DNA of 64,000 nt from positions 2,417,313 through 2,481,312 of the forward strand of contig OY782758.1 of the NCBI GenBank assembly GCA_963678215.1, given 5' to 3'. The notes below the pieces were generated by a model, which saw nothing but the letters and a program-made list of their open reading frames with translations, was not told the DNA's origin and did not search any database. This stretch comes from Thiobius zoothamnicola (GTDB lineage Bacteria > Pseudomonadota > Gammaproteobacteria > Chromatiales > Chromatiaceae). The translations under genes and the position numbers were made by a program. This document shows positions 7,135-16,175 of this stretch, piece after piece (the stretch's first letter is position 1; every line of letters begins with the position of its first letter).

Positions 7135-9957
7135 TTAACGATGGATTCTCGCGGCCTGCGTCGTTAGGTTTTCGAGTGCTGCTTTGGCTTCGGCCAATTT
7201 GTCGCGTTCTTTTTGTACCACCTTTTCAGGTGCTTTATTGATGAATTGGCTATTACTGAGTTTGCCCTCAGTCCGTTCAATGTCGGTTTGCAGCTTGATC
7301 ATTTCTTTTTGCAGTCGTGCCAGTTCGGCTTCTTTATCAATCAAATCGGCCAGCGGGATCAATATTTGCATTTTACCGACGAGAGCCGTCGCGGATTCTG
7401 GTCCGGTTTCACCGGCTGGCAGGATTTTGATGGATTCAATTTTGGCGAGAAAATCCAGATAGGCGCGATGCTGTTTTGCATAGCGTTGATCTGATGCGTC
7501 AGTATCGGCTAACAGAACAGGTACCGGTTTACCGGGTGCAATGTTCATTTCACCTTTGATGCTGCGAATGCCGAGAATGAATGACTTAACCCAATCCATT
7601 TCGGTGATGGCGTTTGGGTCAATCAATCCCGTGTCTGCTTGTGGATAAGGTTGCAGCATGATGGTTTCACCATCAATATCAGCCAGTGGTGCAACTTTTT
7701 GCCAAATTTCCTCAGTGATGTAAGGCATGATGGGATGTGCCATGCGTAATAGGGTTTCTAGCACTTGCACCAATGTTTGGCGTGCGCCGCGTTTGACGGC
7801 GTCAGAGGTCTCAGGGTCATTGAGGATTGGTTTGGAAAGTTCCAGATACCAGTCGCAATAGTTGTGCCAGGTGAATTCATAAATTGTTTGTGCGGCTTGA
7901 TCAAAGCGGTAATTTTCAATGGCGTTAGCGGTTTCAGTCACGGCTTGTTGTAAACGCGCTTGTATCCATCGATCTGCCAGAGAATATTCGATGTCGTTAT
8001 TGTGTTGTTCCTGATTTGGCTTCCCGGTATTCATGAATACATAGCGCGCTGCATTCCAGAGCTTATTACAGAAGTTGCGGTAGCCTTCGATACGGCCCAT
8101 ATCGAATTTGATGTCGCGTCCGGTGGCGGCTAAAGCGGCAAAGGTGAAGCGTAAGGCGTCAGCACCAAAAGCGGGTATGCCGTTAGGAAATTCTTTGCGG
8201 GTTTGTTTTTCGACTTTTTTTGCCAGTTGCGGTTGCATCATGCCGTGCGTCCGTTTTTTCAACAGATCATCCAGTGAGATGCCATCAATCAAGTCAATTG
8301 GGTCTAACACATTGCCCTTTGACTTGGACATTTTGTGGCCTAACGAGTCGCGTACTAGTCCATGCACATAGACTTCATGAAATGGCACTCGGCCATCCAT
8401 GAATTTCATGCCCATCATAATCATGCGCGCGACCCAGAAGAAAATGATGTCAAAGCCAGTCACCAGAACGTTGGTTGGGTAGAATTGACGTAGTCGTTTG
8501 GTGTCTTCCGGCCAGCCCAGTGTGGAAAATGGCCAGAGCGCGGAACTGAACCAAGTATCCAGCACATCTTCATCTTGGCGTAATGGATAATCCGCTGCTA
8601 GTCCATGCAGCTGGCGGATTTCAGCCTCTGAGCGTCCGACATAGACATTGCCTGCGTCGTCATACCAGGCGGGAATGCGATGCCCCCACCAGATTTGGCG
8701 GCTGATGCACCAGTCCTGAATGTTATGCATCCACTCAAAGTAGGTGTTTTTCCAATTGTCTGGGACAAAACGGATCTTGCCCTTTTCGACCGCTTCAATG
8801 GCAGGTTTAGCTAGTGGACCAACCTTGACATACCATTGGTCCGTGAGAAAAGGCTCAATCACCACACCTGAGCGATCACCACGAGGTGCCATTAGCTTGT
8901 GATCAATCACTTTTTCCAGCAAATTCTGCGCAGTTAGGTCCGCGACGATTTTCTTCCGGGCCGCATAGCGATCCAAGCCGATATAGGTGTTTGGAATCAG
9001 CTCGCCTTCATTAGGTTGGTTTTCACGGATCGCCGCATCAACAGTGAAAATATTAATCAAACCACCGTGTATTTGTTCACGGATGGATAATTCATCACGA
9101 TGTCTTTGCCAGACTTCGTAGTCGTTAAAGTCATGCGCCGGGGTGATTTTCACGCAACCGGAACCAAATTCAGGGTCTGCATGTGGGTCGGCAATGATGG
9201 GGATTTGACGGTTGGTGAGTGGCAAGTTGATGAGTTCGCCAATCAGGTGCTGATAACGCGTATCTTCCGGGTTGACGGCGACGGCGCAGTCACCTAACAA
9301 GGTTTCCGGGCGCGTGGTCGATACCATCAAGTCGCCTGCGCCATTGCTGAGTGGATAACGTATTTGCCACAGATGGCCATTTTCTTCTTCGGAAATCACT
9401 TCCAGATCGGAAACGGCGGTGTGAAGTTTGGGATCCCAGTTGACCAGACGCTTGCCCCGGTAGATCAAACCCTCCTGATACAAACGCACAAAGACTTCTT
9501 TCACTGCATTGGATAAACCCTCATCCATCGTGAAACGTTCATTGCGCCAATCCAGCGAGGACCCCAGGCGGCGTAACTGGCGGGTGATATTACCGCCTGA
9601 TTCTTCTTTCCAAGTCCATATGCGTTTGATAAAAGCGTCTCGGCCCAAGTCGTGGCGGGTTTGGCCAGTCGCTTCAAGCTGGCGTTCGACCACCATTTGG
9701 GTGGCGATGCCAGCATGGTCAGCACCTGGTTGCCAAAGAGTTGGTCGATTGCGCATCCGTTGGAAGCGGATCATGGCGTCCATAATGGTATTGTTGAACC
9801 CGTGACCCATATGCAAGCTGCCAGTGACGTTCGGGGGCGGAATCATGATGCAATAAGGCGTATTCGATGCGGCGTCGTTTGGTGAAAACCAGCCTTTTTC
9901 TTCCCAAACCTGATACCAGCGTTGTTCAATTGCGTGAGGATTGTAGGTTTTTTCCAT
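7135..9957 (-). CDS. valS: Valyl-tRNA synthetase
   Basis: The 940-residue class I synthetase charges tRNA-Val with valine. The HIGH-type motif is PPPNVTGSLHMGHGFNN near residue 40, and KMSKSKGN lies near residue 540. The editing domain lies between them (including STTRPETLLGD). A C-terminal coiled coil from about residue 870 (LARLQKEMIKLQTD...) is typical of ValRS and binds tRNA. Length and motifs are complete. The start is the ATG at 9957 (MEKTYNPHAIEQRWYQ). Confidence 0.98.
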   Translation of the reverse strand: MEKTYNPHAIEQRWYQVWEEKGWFSPNDAASNTPYCIMIPPPNVTGSLHMGHGFNNTIMDAMIRFQRMRNRPTLWQPGADHAGIATQMVVERQLEATGQTRHDLGRDAFIKRIWTWKEESGGNITRQLRRLGSSLDWRNERFTMDEGLSNAVKEVFVRLYQEGLIYRGKRLVNWDPKLHTAVSDLEVISEEENGHLWQIRYPLSNGAGDLMVSTTRPETLLGDCAVAVNPEDTRYQHLIGELINLPLTNRQIPIIADPHADPEFGSGCVKITPAHDFNDYEVWQRHRDELSIREQIHGGLINIFTVDAAIRENQPNEGELIPNTYIGLDRYAARKKIVADLTAQNLLEKVIDHKLMAPRGDRSGVVIEPFLTDQWYVKVGPLAKPAIEAVEKGKIRFVPDNWKNTYFEWMHNIQDWCISRQIWWGHRIPAWYDDAGNVYVGRSEAEIRQLHGLAADYPLRQDEDVLDTWFSSALWPFSTLGWPEDTKRLRQFYPTNVLVTGFDIIFFWVARMIMMGMKFMDGRVPFHEVYVHGLVRDSLGHKMSKSKGNVLDPIDLIDGISLDDLLKKRTHGMMQPQLAKKVEKQTRKEFPNGIPAFGADALRFTFAALAATGRDIKFDMGRIEGYRNFCNKLWNAARYVFMNTGKPNQEQHNNDIEYSLADRWIQARLQQAVTETANAIENYRFDQAAQTIYEFTWHNYCDWYLELSKPILNDPETSDAVKRGARQTLVQVLETLLRMAHPIMPYITEEIWQKVAPLADIDGETIMLQPYPQADTGLIDPNAITEMDWVKSFILGIRSIKGEMNIAPGKPVPVLLADTDASDQRYAKQHRAYLDFLAKIESIKILPAGETGPESATALVGKMQILIPLADLIDKEAELARLQKEMIKLQTDIERTEGKLSNSQFINKAPEKVVQKERDKLAEAKAALENLTTQAARIHR

Positions 9958-10508
9958 ATTGATTCCGGTCGGCCTGGCGAAAATTCAGCGGCAATTATAA
10001 TGGGTTGATGACAAACGCTGAAATAGTAACGTCGAATATTTATGACTGCTGGACTGGCTGACGTTGAAAGTCCCAAGATCATTAGCCTTTTCAGTGCGAT
10101 TGAGGATGTATGAGGCGTTTAATGGTGGGTTAAGAATCTGGTTTTGGGATTGAATACATTGAATACGGTGAGCTTGGACTAAACAATGACTATTGCTTGT
10201 ATTAAATTAGCCTATGCTGAATTGCGCGTTTTTTATTGGCTGCTTGGGCGGCCCTTGTCTAGGCTAGGGCGCATTTTAAAGTGATAGCGGTATCATGGGC
10301 AGCATTCCAGATGTCACTTGCCGCGTTATTTAGGGACAGAAATCAGTTGCTTGATGACGCTATCTACACAGTTGATCGCTAGAAACTTCTGGCGAAGATC
10401 ATCAGATCTTAATGCGAACGGGCATTTCATAGGGATAACCCGGTTTTGGTCTGTATGGATATGAATGTTTAATCAAATTTAATTGAAAAACTCGGAGAAC
10501 TTTAGGAT
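9958..10508. other. Divergent intergenic region valS/pfp (551 bases)
   Basis: No gene, tRNA or repeat is evident. It should contain the divergent promoters of valS and of the phosphofructokinase gene. GGAGAACTTTAGGAT just before 10509 is the ribosome-binding region of the latter. I found no convincing riboswitch or T-box. The length is large for two housekeeping promoters, so a small RNA cannot be excluded. Confidence 0.5.
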
Positions 10509-11765
10509 ATGAGTGCGAAAAATGCCTTTTACGCTCAATCGGGCGGTGTCACCGCAGTCATTAACGCATCGGCTTGCGGGGTGATTGAAACCTGCCGCAA
10601 ACATAGTGACAAGATTGCGAATGTTTATGCGGGTCGGAACGGCATCATCGGTGCCTTGACCGAAGAGCTGATTGATACCAACCAGGAATCCGCCGAAAAT
10701 ATCGCGGCATTGAAGAGCACGCCATCTGGTGCGTTTGGTTCATGTCGTTTCAAGTTGAAAAGCTTGGAGGACAATAAGCGTGAATATGAACGTTTAATTG
10801 AGGTATTCAAAGCACATAATATTGGCTACTTCTTCTACAATGGCGGCGGCGACTCTGCGGATACTTGTTACAAGGTGTCGCAACTGTCAGAGAAAATGGG
10901 TTATCCGGTGCAAGCTATTCATGTGCCCAAGACCGTGGATAATGACTTGCCGATTACGGATAACTGCCCGGGTTTTGGTTCAGTGGCCAAATATATTGCG
11001 GTTTCCACTTTGGAAGCTTCCTACGACGTACGTTCAATGGCCAAAACTTCAACCAAGATCTTCGTGATTGAGGTTATGGGCCGACATGCGGGTTGGATCG
11101 CCGCCGCTGGTGCTTTGGTCGAAGATTACGACATTCCGGTCGTCACCTTATTCCCTGAAATTGATTTCGACAAAGATAAGTTTCTTGCCGCCGTCGATGC
11201 CAAGGTTAAGCAGCATGGTTACTGTACCATCGTCGTATCTGAAGGCGCGCACTATGCGGACGGTACCTTCCTGGCGGAGCAAGGCACCCGTGATTCATTT
11301 GGTCATGCGCAACTGGGTGGAGCTGCACCTGTCGTCGCTGGCATGGTCAAAGATGCATTGGGCTATAAGTACCATTGGGCAGTTGCTGATTATCTGCAAC
11401 GTGCGGCGCGTCATTTGGCCTCTGAGTCAGATGTTGAGCAAGCTTACGCGTTGGGTAAGGCTGCAGTGGAGAAGGCACTGGAGGGTAAGAACGCTATTAT
11501 GCCGACGGTTGTACGCGAATCATCTACCCCGTATCAATGGCATATTGGCGAAGCGCCACTTTCCGAAGTGGCGAATGTGGAAAAAATGATGCCAACGGAA
11601 TTTATTTCAGCAGATGGTTATGGCATCACGGATGCTTGCAAGGAGTATCTGTATCCGCTGATCAAAGGTGAATCATATCCGGCCTATGATGAAAAAGGCA
11701 TGCCGAAGTACGCCACGATGAAAGGCGCGATGATTGCGAAAAAGTTGCCGAACTTTGAGTTGTAA
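10509..11765 (+). CDS. pfp: 6-phosphofructokinase, probably pyrophosphate-dependent
   Basis: This 418-residue phosphofructokinase has the family landmarks AQSGGVTAVINAS (start of the nucleotide/PPi site), YNGGGDSADT near residue 112, PKTVDNDLP near residue 143 and MGRHAGWIAAAG. The Asp at the second position after the Gly pair, where ATP enzymes have Gly, is the usual mark of PPi specificity. Close relatives in methanotrophs are reversible PPi enzymes. In sulfur-oxidising autotrophs such an enzyme is thought to replace fructose- and sedoheptulose-bisphosphatase in the Calvin cycle while saving energy as PPi. That role is inferred here from the RuBisCO operon in the same window. A good ribosome site precedes the ATG. 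Confidence 0.85.
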   Translation: MSAKNAFYAQSGGVTAVINASACGVIETCRKHSDKIANVYAGRNGIIGALTEELIDTNQESAENIAALKSTPSGAFGSCRFKLKSLEDNKREYERLIEVFKAHNIGYFFYNGGGDSADTCYKVSQLSEKMGYPVQAIHVPKTVDNDLPITDNCPGFGSVAKYIAVSTLEASYDVRSMAKTSTKIFVIEVMGRHAGWIAAAGALVEDYDIPVVTLFPEIDFDKDKFLAAVDAKVKQHGYCTIVVSEGAHYADGTFLAEQGTRDSFGHAQLGGAAPVVAGMVKDALGYKYHWAVADYLQRAARHLASESDVEQAYALGKAAVEKALEGKNAIMPTVVRESSTPYQWHIGEAPLSEVANVEKMMPTEFISADGYGITDACKEYLYPLIKGESYPAYDEKGMPKYATMKGAMIAKKLPNFEL

Positions 11766-11786
11766 TTTTTCGGCTAAGTCGTGATG

Positions 11787-11826
11787 AAAAAGCCTCGCCA
11801 CGATGATGTGGCGAGGCTTTTTTGTT
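11787..11826 (+). terminator. Strong rho-independent terminator after pfp
   Basis: AAAGCCTCGCCAC, loop GATGAT, then GTGGCGAGGCTTTTTTG: a 13-base near-perfect stem followed by a T tract. The A run upstream makes it possibly bidirectional. Confidence 0.93.
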
Positions 11827-11949
11827 GTCGGCGTACTTTCCGGGTTGGTGTCTGTCAGTATTTGGATTCATTGGCATGAATATTTATTAACAGTAGTCGC
11901 TTCTTGACCCGTAGAATAGTGGCCAAGTCTTGGTAAGCAAAAACAGATT

Positions 11950-13008
11950 ATGGCTATTTACGCAATTTGGAACAATAAGGGTGGCGTGGGGAAGAGCTAT
12001 TTAACTTTTCAATTAGCTTCAGAGTATGCTAGGCAGAACCCTGAGAAGAAGGTGTTAGTCGTAGATTTATGCCCTCAAGCAAACTCATCTTCTATGTTGC
12101 TTGGTGGAATGAGTGATGGTGAAAGATATCTAACAAGAATACATACGGCTCAACCAAGGCGCACCATATCAGGATATATAGAAGATAGAATTCGCAGTCC
12201 TTATATGTCTCCAAACTCGGGTAGTGATTATGTCACTAATGTGTCTCAGCTTAATTACAGAGTGCCTGGGAATCTGTATCTAGTTGTTGGTGACGAACAA
12301 CTAGAGATACAAGCATCAAGAGTCACCAGTGCAACATTCCCTGGTCCGCAGGATGCTTGGAGGATTGCTCATCTATGGGTGCGTGATTTAATCACTGACA
12401 TACTGACTTCATGGAACGATGAGGATTCGTGTGTATTTATTGACTGTAATCCAAGTTTCTCTATCTATACGGAGTTAGCATTATCAGCTGCAGACAGGTT
12501 GATCATTCCATTTTCTGCTGATGGTTCATCAAAGAGAGCTGTAAAGGCAGTACTCTCATTGGTTTATGGTGTTAGAAGACATCCAGGTGATCGACAGTCA
12601 GATTACTATCTAGAGTCAACCCGATATCGGATGGCGCTTCCCGCGATCTATATGTATATCGGCAATAGACTTACTCAAATGAATAGTTCTTCGGCCTCGG
12701 CTTTTAAAACTGTGGTTAATGAAATTGGAGATGAGATCTGGAGTATCTGGCAGTCATCTCCTCAGGCATTTTGTGTTCACCCTCATGGTTCTCCAACACC
12801 AAATTCAAAGCGCGCCTTTAAAGTAATGTTTCAATATGAAGTCAATGATGCTAATACGGCTTCGGTTGTATCAGGTGCTTTGGGCATTCCAATCGCCTCA
12901 TTGAGAGCTGGTCAGAAGGATTTTGCAGGGCGTTCCGTCACGGTGAACCAGTCACAATTAGATAAGCAAGTGCCGAATATTACGCAACTTGTTCAGAATA
13001 TAGAATGA
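11950..13008 (+). CDS. Orphan ParA/MinD-type ATPase
   Basis: A 352-residue protein of the ParA superfamily. The deviant Walker A is NNKGGVGKSYLTFQLA (residues 8-23), with Lys in the signature position but Ser-Tyr instead of the usual Thr-Thr. The Walker A' region is VVDLCPQANSS, and SCVFIDCNPSF corresponds to Walker B. It is longer than plasmid ParA proteins (about 210-260 residues), with an inserted segment near residues 50-110. No ParB, centromere or replication gene is adjacent: the neighbours are the pfp terminator and ggt on the other strand. Codon use is visibly more A/T-rich and irregular than in adjacent core genes, suggesting acquisition. Its cargo is unknown. Confidence 0.75.
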   Translation: MAIYAIWNNKGGVGKSYLTFQLASEYARQNPEKKVLVVDLCPQANSSSMLLGGMSDGERYLTRIHTAQPRRTISGYIEDRIRSPYMSPNSGSDYVTNVSQLNYRVPGNLYLVVGDEQLEIQASRVTSATFPGPQDAWRIAHLWVRDLITDILTSWNDEDSCVFIDCNPSFSIYTELALSAADRLIIPFSADGSSKRAVKAVLSLVYGVRRHPGDRQSDYYLESTRYRMALPAIYMYIGNRLTQMNSSSASAFKTVVNEIGDEIWSIWQSSPQAFCVHPHGSPTPNSKRAFKVMFQYEVNDANTASVVSGALGIPIASLRAGQKDFAGRSVTVNQSQLDKQVPNITQLVQNIE

Positions 13009-13027
13009 GGTTGGCAAACTTAGCCAT

Positions 13028-14707
13028 CTAATTAGTGGCTGGAAATATCACTGCTTTGCCAATGCCGCGATGATCCGAAGCCGCGCTCATTTTGTTCGTT
13101 CGTTTATTCCAGACAATCGCTTGCATATTGCCATATTGGTTGTTAAGTGGTTTCAGCTTATGGCCTTTTGAGCGCAATTGGATGATCGTATTCTCACTTA
13201 GTGCATGGGGTTCAAACTGAATCGTATCGGGTAAATATTGATGGTGGAAGCGTGGTGTATTCACCCATGTTTCAACTGGCGTTTGCTTTATCGCTTCTAA
13301 CGCGCCTAATAACACCATGCTGATAATGCGTGACCCTCCTGGGGTGCCTAGTATGGTGACTTGGTTTTCGGTTTCCACGAAGGTTGGAGTCATGCTGGAT
13401 AACATCCGTTTACCGGGTTCTATGGCATTGGCTTGGTTGCCAACCAGGCCATAGGCATTTGGCGCGCCGGGTCTAATGGAGAAGTCATCCATTTCATCAT
13501 TTAACAGCACTCCGGTGCCAGCGGGAACGAAACAAGCACCGAACGGATAGTTGATGCTTAAGGTTGCCGCCACGCGGTTGCCTTGTTGGTCTATGATTGA
13601 GAAGTGGGTGGTATCTGCGCCCTCAGGTTTTCCCGTAGTCATTGGTGAGCTGATACTGGCTTTATAGCGATCAATGCTGTTTGCTTGCTGCTTGGCGTAA
13701 ACAGGACTTAGTAAATGGTTGAGTGGGACATCCACAAAATCAGGATCACCCAGATAACGCGCCCGGTCTTGATAAGCGCGTCGCATTATTTCGACCAGCA
13801 GGTGTATTCGGTCAGCCGGGTTTTGCTGATCCAGATCGTCGAAATGACCCAGCATATTCAGCATTTGCATCAATACCACGCCGCCTGAAGAGGGCAATGA
13901 GGCGCTAGTGATGCGTGCGTTCTGATACTGGCCGATCAGTGGTTGGCGTTCAATGATTTGATAGTGTTGCAGATCCTGTAGCGTCCAGATTCCGCCAGCT
14001 TGTTGTACGCCGGTAACGAGTTTCCGCGCGACTTCGCCAGCGTAAAAACCGTCCCTGCCTGATTCTGCCAGTGCTTGCAGGGTATTCGCCAGATCCGGTT
14101 GGCGTAGTCGGTGGTTCTTTGGTGGAATCTGGTGTTCCAGTAAAAATTGTTGCGCTGAGGTGTGGTCTGCACGCAAAGCCGCCAAGCGGAAACTGGCCAT
14201 GCGTCGATAATACGCATCGACGATAAAACCTTCGCGGGCCAGCTTAATGGCTGGTGCTAATGTCTTGTGCAGTGGCAATACGCCATATTGTTCCGCAATG
14301 TGCGCCAGGGCGGCTGGGGCGCCTGGGATTCCGGCGGCTAATGGGCCATCAATGCTGAGTTTGGGTATGGGTTCGCCTGACTTATCCAGATACATGTCAT
14401 GATGCGCGGCCAATGGTGCGGTTTCGCGCCCGTCGATCATGACCTGTTTGCCATCGCGTGCGCGATGTAGCAGCCAGAAACCACCACCGCCGAGACCTGA
14501 ACCATAGGGTTCAACCACACCCAGTACGGCGCTGATAGCGACTGCGGCATCAAAGGCGTTACCGCCTTTGTGCAAAATGGCCATGCCGACTGCCGTTGCC
14601 AGTGGGTGGGCTGTGGCGACGGCATGCTGTTGGGGCTGGGCGGCGTTAGCGCTCCAGGTCAGCATGAAGAGGGCAAAACACCATAAAAGATGTGGTTGGG
14701 TAGGCAC
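13028..14707 (-). CDS. ggt: Gamma-glutamyltransferase (glutathione hydrolase)
   Basis: The 559-residue precursor has a signal peptide (MPTQPHLLWCFALFMLTWSANA). The large subunit contains GLGGGGFW and the conserved Arg in IDGRETAP. Autocleavage before Thr366 in GADTTHFS would create the small subunit with the N-terminal nucleophile. Further small-subunit motifs are LNDEMDDFS and MLSSMTPTFV. It acts in the periplasm on glutathione and other gamma-glutamyl compounds. In sulfur oxidisers this can release cysteinylglycine from glutathione or its persulfide, though nothing in the sequence proves that use. It ends close to the ferredoxin gene and is co-directional with it. Confidence 0.95.
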   Translation of the reverse strand: MPTQPHLLWCFALFMLTWSANAAQPQQHAVATAHPLATAVGMAILHKGGNAFDAAVAISAVLGVVEPYGSGLGGGGFWLLHRARDGKQVMIDGRETAPLAAHHDMYLDKSGEPIPKLSIDGPLAAGIPGAPAALAHIAEQYGVLPLHKTLAPAIKLAREGFIVDAYYRRMASFRLAALRADHTSAQQFLLEHQIPPKNHRLRQPDLANTLQALAESGRDGFYAGEVARKLVTGVQQAGGIWTLQDLQHYQIIERQPLIGQYQNARITSASLPSSGGVVLMQMLNMLGHFDDLDQQNPADRIHLLVEIMRRAYQDRARYLGDPDFVDVPLNHLLSPVYAKQQANSIDRYKASISSPMTTGKPEGADTTHFSIIDQQGNRVAATLSINYPFGACFVPAGTGVLLNDEMDDFSIRPGAPNAYGLVGNQANAIEPGKRMLSSMTPTFVETENQVTILGTPGGSRIISMVLLGALEAIKQTPVETWVNTPRFHHQYLPDTIQFEPHALSENTIIQLRSKGHKLKPLNNQYGNMQAIVWNKRTNKMSAASDHRGIGKAVIFPATN

Positions 14708-14711
14708 GGTT

Positions 14712-14960
14712 TTACGGAGCCGTAATGCGTTCGTATTTTTCCATTAGCTCTTCTTGAGTTTCTTCGTGGTTTGGATCCAGTGGAATGCAATCGACCGGAC
14801 AGACATCAACGCATTGCGATGTTTCATAATGGCCGACGCATTCCGTACATAGGTCGGGATCGATGATGTAGATTTCATCGCCTTGTGAAATAGCGTTATT
14901 GGGGCACTCTGGTTCACAAACGTCACAGTTAATACATTCATCGGTAATCATCAAAGCCAT
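14712..14960 (-). CDS. 2[4Fe-4S] ferredoxin, YfhL type
   Basis: The 82-residue ferredoxin has two cluster-binding regions: CINCDVCEPECP in the first half, then CTEC followed by an insert and CVDVCPVDC. The insert between the second-cluster cysteines and the C-terminal extension are typical of the YfhL/Allochromatium-type ferredoxin. In gammaproteobacteria this gene commonly sits beside coaD, as it does here (24 bases away). Its redox partner is not evident. Confidence 0.93.
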   Translation of the reverse strand: MALMITDECINCDVCEPECPNNAISQGDEIYIIDPDLCTECVGHYETSQCVDVCPVDCIPLDPNHEETQEELMEKYERITAP

Positions 14961-14983
14961 CGAAATACTCCAAAATACCGGGG

Positions 14984-15466
14984 TTAAATACAGCGTTTTT
15001 CCTGCATGACGCGCTGCACTTCAGGATGCACAAATTCTGACACATCGCCGCCTAAACGCGCAATTTCCCGCACTAAAGTCGATGATATGAAGGCGTGTTG
15101 CTCAGCCGGGGTGAGAAACAGTGTTTCAATTTCAGGTGCAAGGCGCCGATTCATGCTGGCGAGTTGGAATTCATATTCGAAATCGGATACTGCGCGTAAC
15201 CCCCGAATCACCACATGGGCTTTTTCTATGGCGCAAAAGTCCATGAGCAAGCCTTTAAAGGCTTTCACTTCCACATTATCAATGTCACTCAATATGATAT
15301 TCGCCAACTCAACCCGTTGTTCAATGTTGCATACGGGGTGTTTGCCGGTATCGTGAGCAATGGCGACAATGACCTTTTCAAACAGGCGACTGGCACGTAA
15401 CACTAAGTCGGAGTGCCCATTAGTCATCGGGTCGAAGGTGCCTGGATAAATTGCAACTTTATGCAA
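14984..15466 (-). CDS. coaD: Phosphopantetheine adenylyltransferase
   Basis: The 160-residue enzyme catalyses the penultimate step of coenzyme A synthesis, 4'-phosphopantetheine plus ATP to dephospho-CoA. The nucleotidyltransferase motif is YPGTFDPMTNGH at the N-terminus. VIRGLRAVSDFEYEFQLA, near the middle, is the substrate-binding signature, and the ISSTLVREIA motif lies near the C-terminus. Its length is normal. It is followed by the ferredoxin gene and preceded by rsmD on the same strand, a common gammaproteobacterial grouping. Confidence 0.97.
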   Translation of the reverse strand: MHKVAIYPGTFDPMTNGHSDLVLRASRLFEKVIVAIAHDTGKHPVCNIEQRVELANIILSDIDNVEVKAFKGLLMDFCAIEKAHVVIRGLRAVSDFEYEFQLASMNRRLAPEIETLFLTPAEQHAFISSTLVREIARLGGDVSEFVHPEVQRVMQEKRCI

Positions 15467-15572
15467 AATTTAATTCCTCATGCAATGTCAGAAAAATACC
15501 AGCCATTTCATCGTCACTTTCTCCTGTGTTGAAGTGAGCTGGAAAGTTCGCCGCTTTGGTGAACGGTATGGG

Positions 15573-16154
15573 TCAATCGTCAAGCAGACACATCTGGTAT
15601 TGCAATAATGCAAACTTTGCTTGTCCGGCTTGTCCCGTTCTGTGCCAGCGCCAATGGGGGGATACGGTAGGCCAGGTGCGTGATGCAGGCTGTTCGCAAT
15701 AGATCCAACTGCCAGGCTTTAAACAGCCTGATATTTCCAACTGATGAATGGCTTCAGGTAATAAATCGTCCGCAAATGGCGGATCAATAAAAACGATATC
15801 AAAGGCTTCCTCAGTTGTTCGCAGCCATTTGAGTGCGTCCATCTGATATAAGCGGAACGATTGCCCCGTGGATATCGAGCGTAGATTATCACGCAGTTGA
15901 TTGGCTGCCGCCTTGGTCTTTTCAATGAAAATCACTTCACGCGCGCCCCGTGATAAAGCTTCCAGGCCTAAAGCGCCGCTGCCAGCGAACAAATCCAGTA
16001 CGCAAGCATCCGGGATATCTTTTTGCAACCAATTGAATAAGGTTTCACGCACCCGGTCAGCAGTTGGGCGTAAACCTTTGACATTCGGAAAACTTAAGCG
16101 TCGTCCACGGTGCGCGCCGCCGATGATGCGTAAAACATTCTTGTGACGTGACAA
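15573..16154 (-). CDS. rsmD: 16S rRNA (guanine966-N2)-methyltransferase
   Basis: A 193-residue Rossmann-fold methyltransferase. It opens with LRIIGGAHRGRRLSFP, a typical RsmD start; the SAM-binding motif is VLDLFAGSGALGLEALSRGA; the catalytic motif is FIDPPFADD. It methylates G966 of 16S rRNA during 30S assembly. It lies just downstream of cysG on the same strand, 21 bases apart, and may be cotranscribed with it. Confidence 0.95.
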   Translation of the reverse strand: MSRHKNVLRIIGGAHRGRRLSFPNVKGLRPTADRVRETLFNWLQKDIPDACVLDLFAGSGALGLEALSRGAREVIFIEKTKAAANQLRDNLRSISTGQSFRLYQMDALKWLRTTEEAFDIVFIDPPFADDLLPEAIHQLEISGCLKPGSWIYCEQPASRTWPTVSPHWRWHRTGQAGQAKFALLQYQMCLLDD

Positions 16155-16175
16155 AGGGCTTTCTCTCTGGACTCG

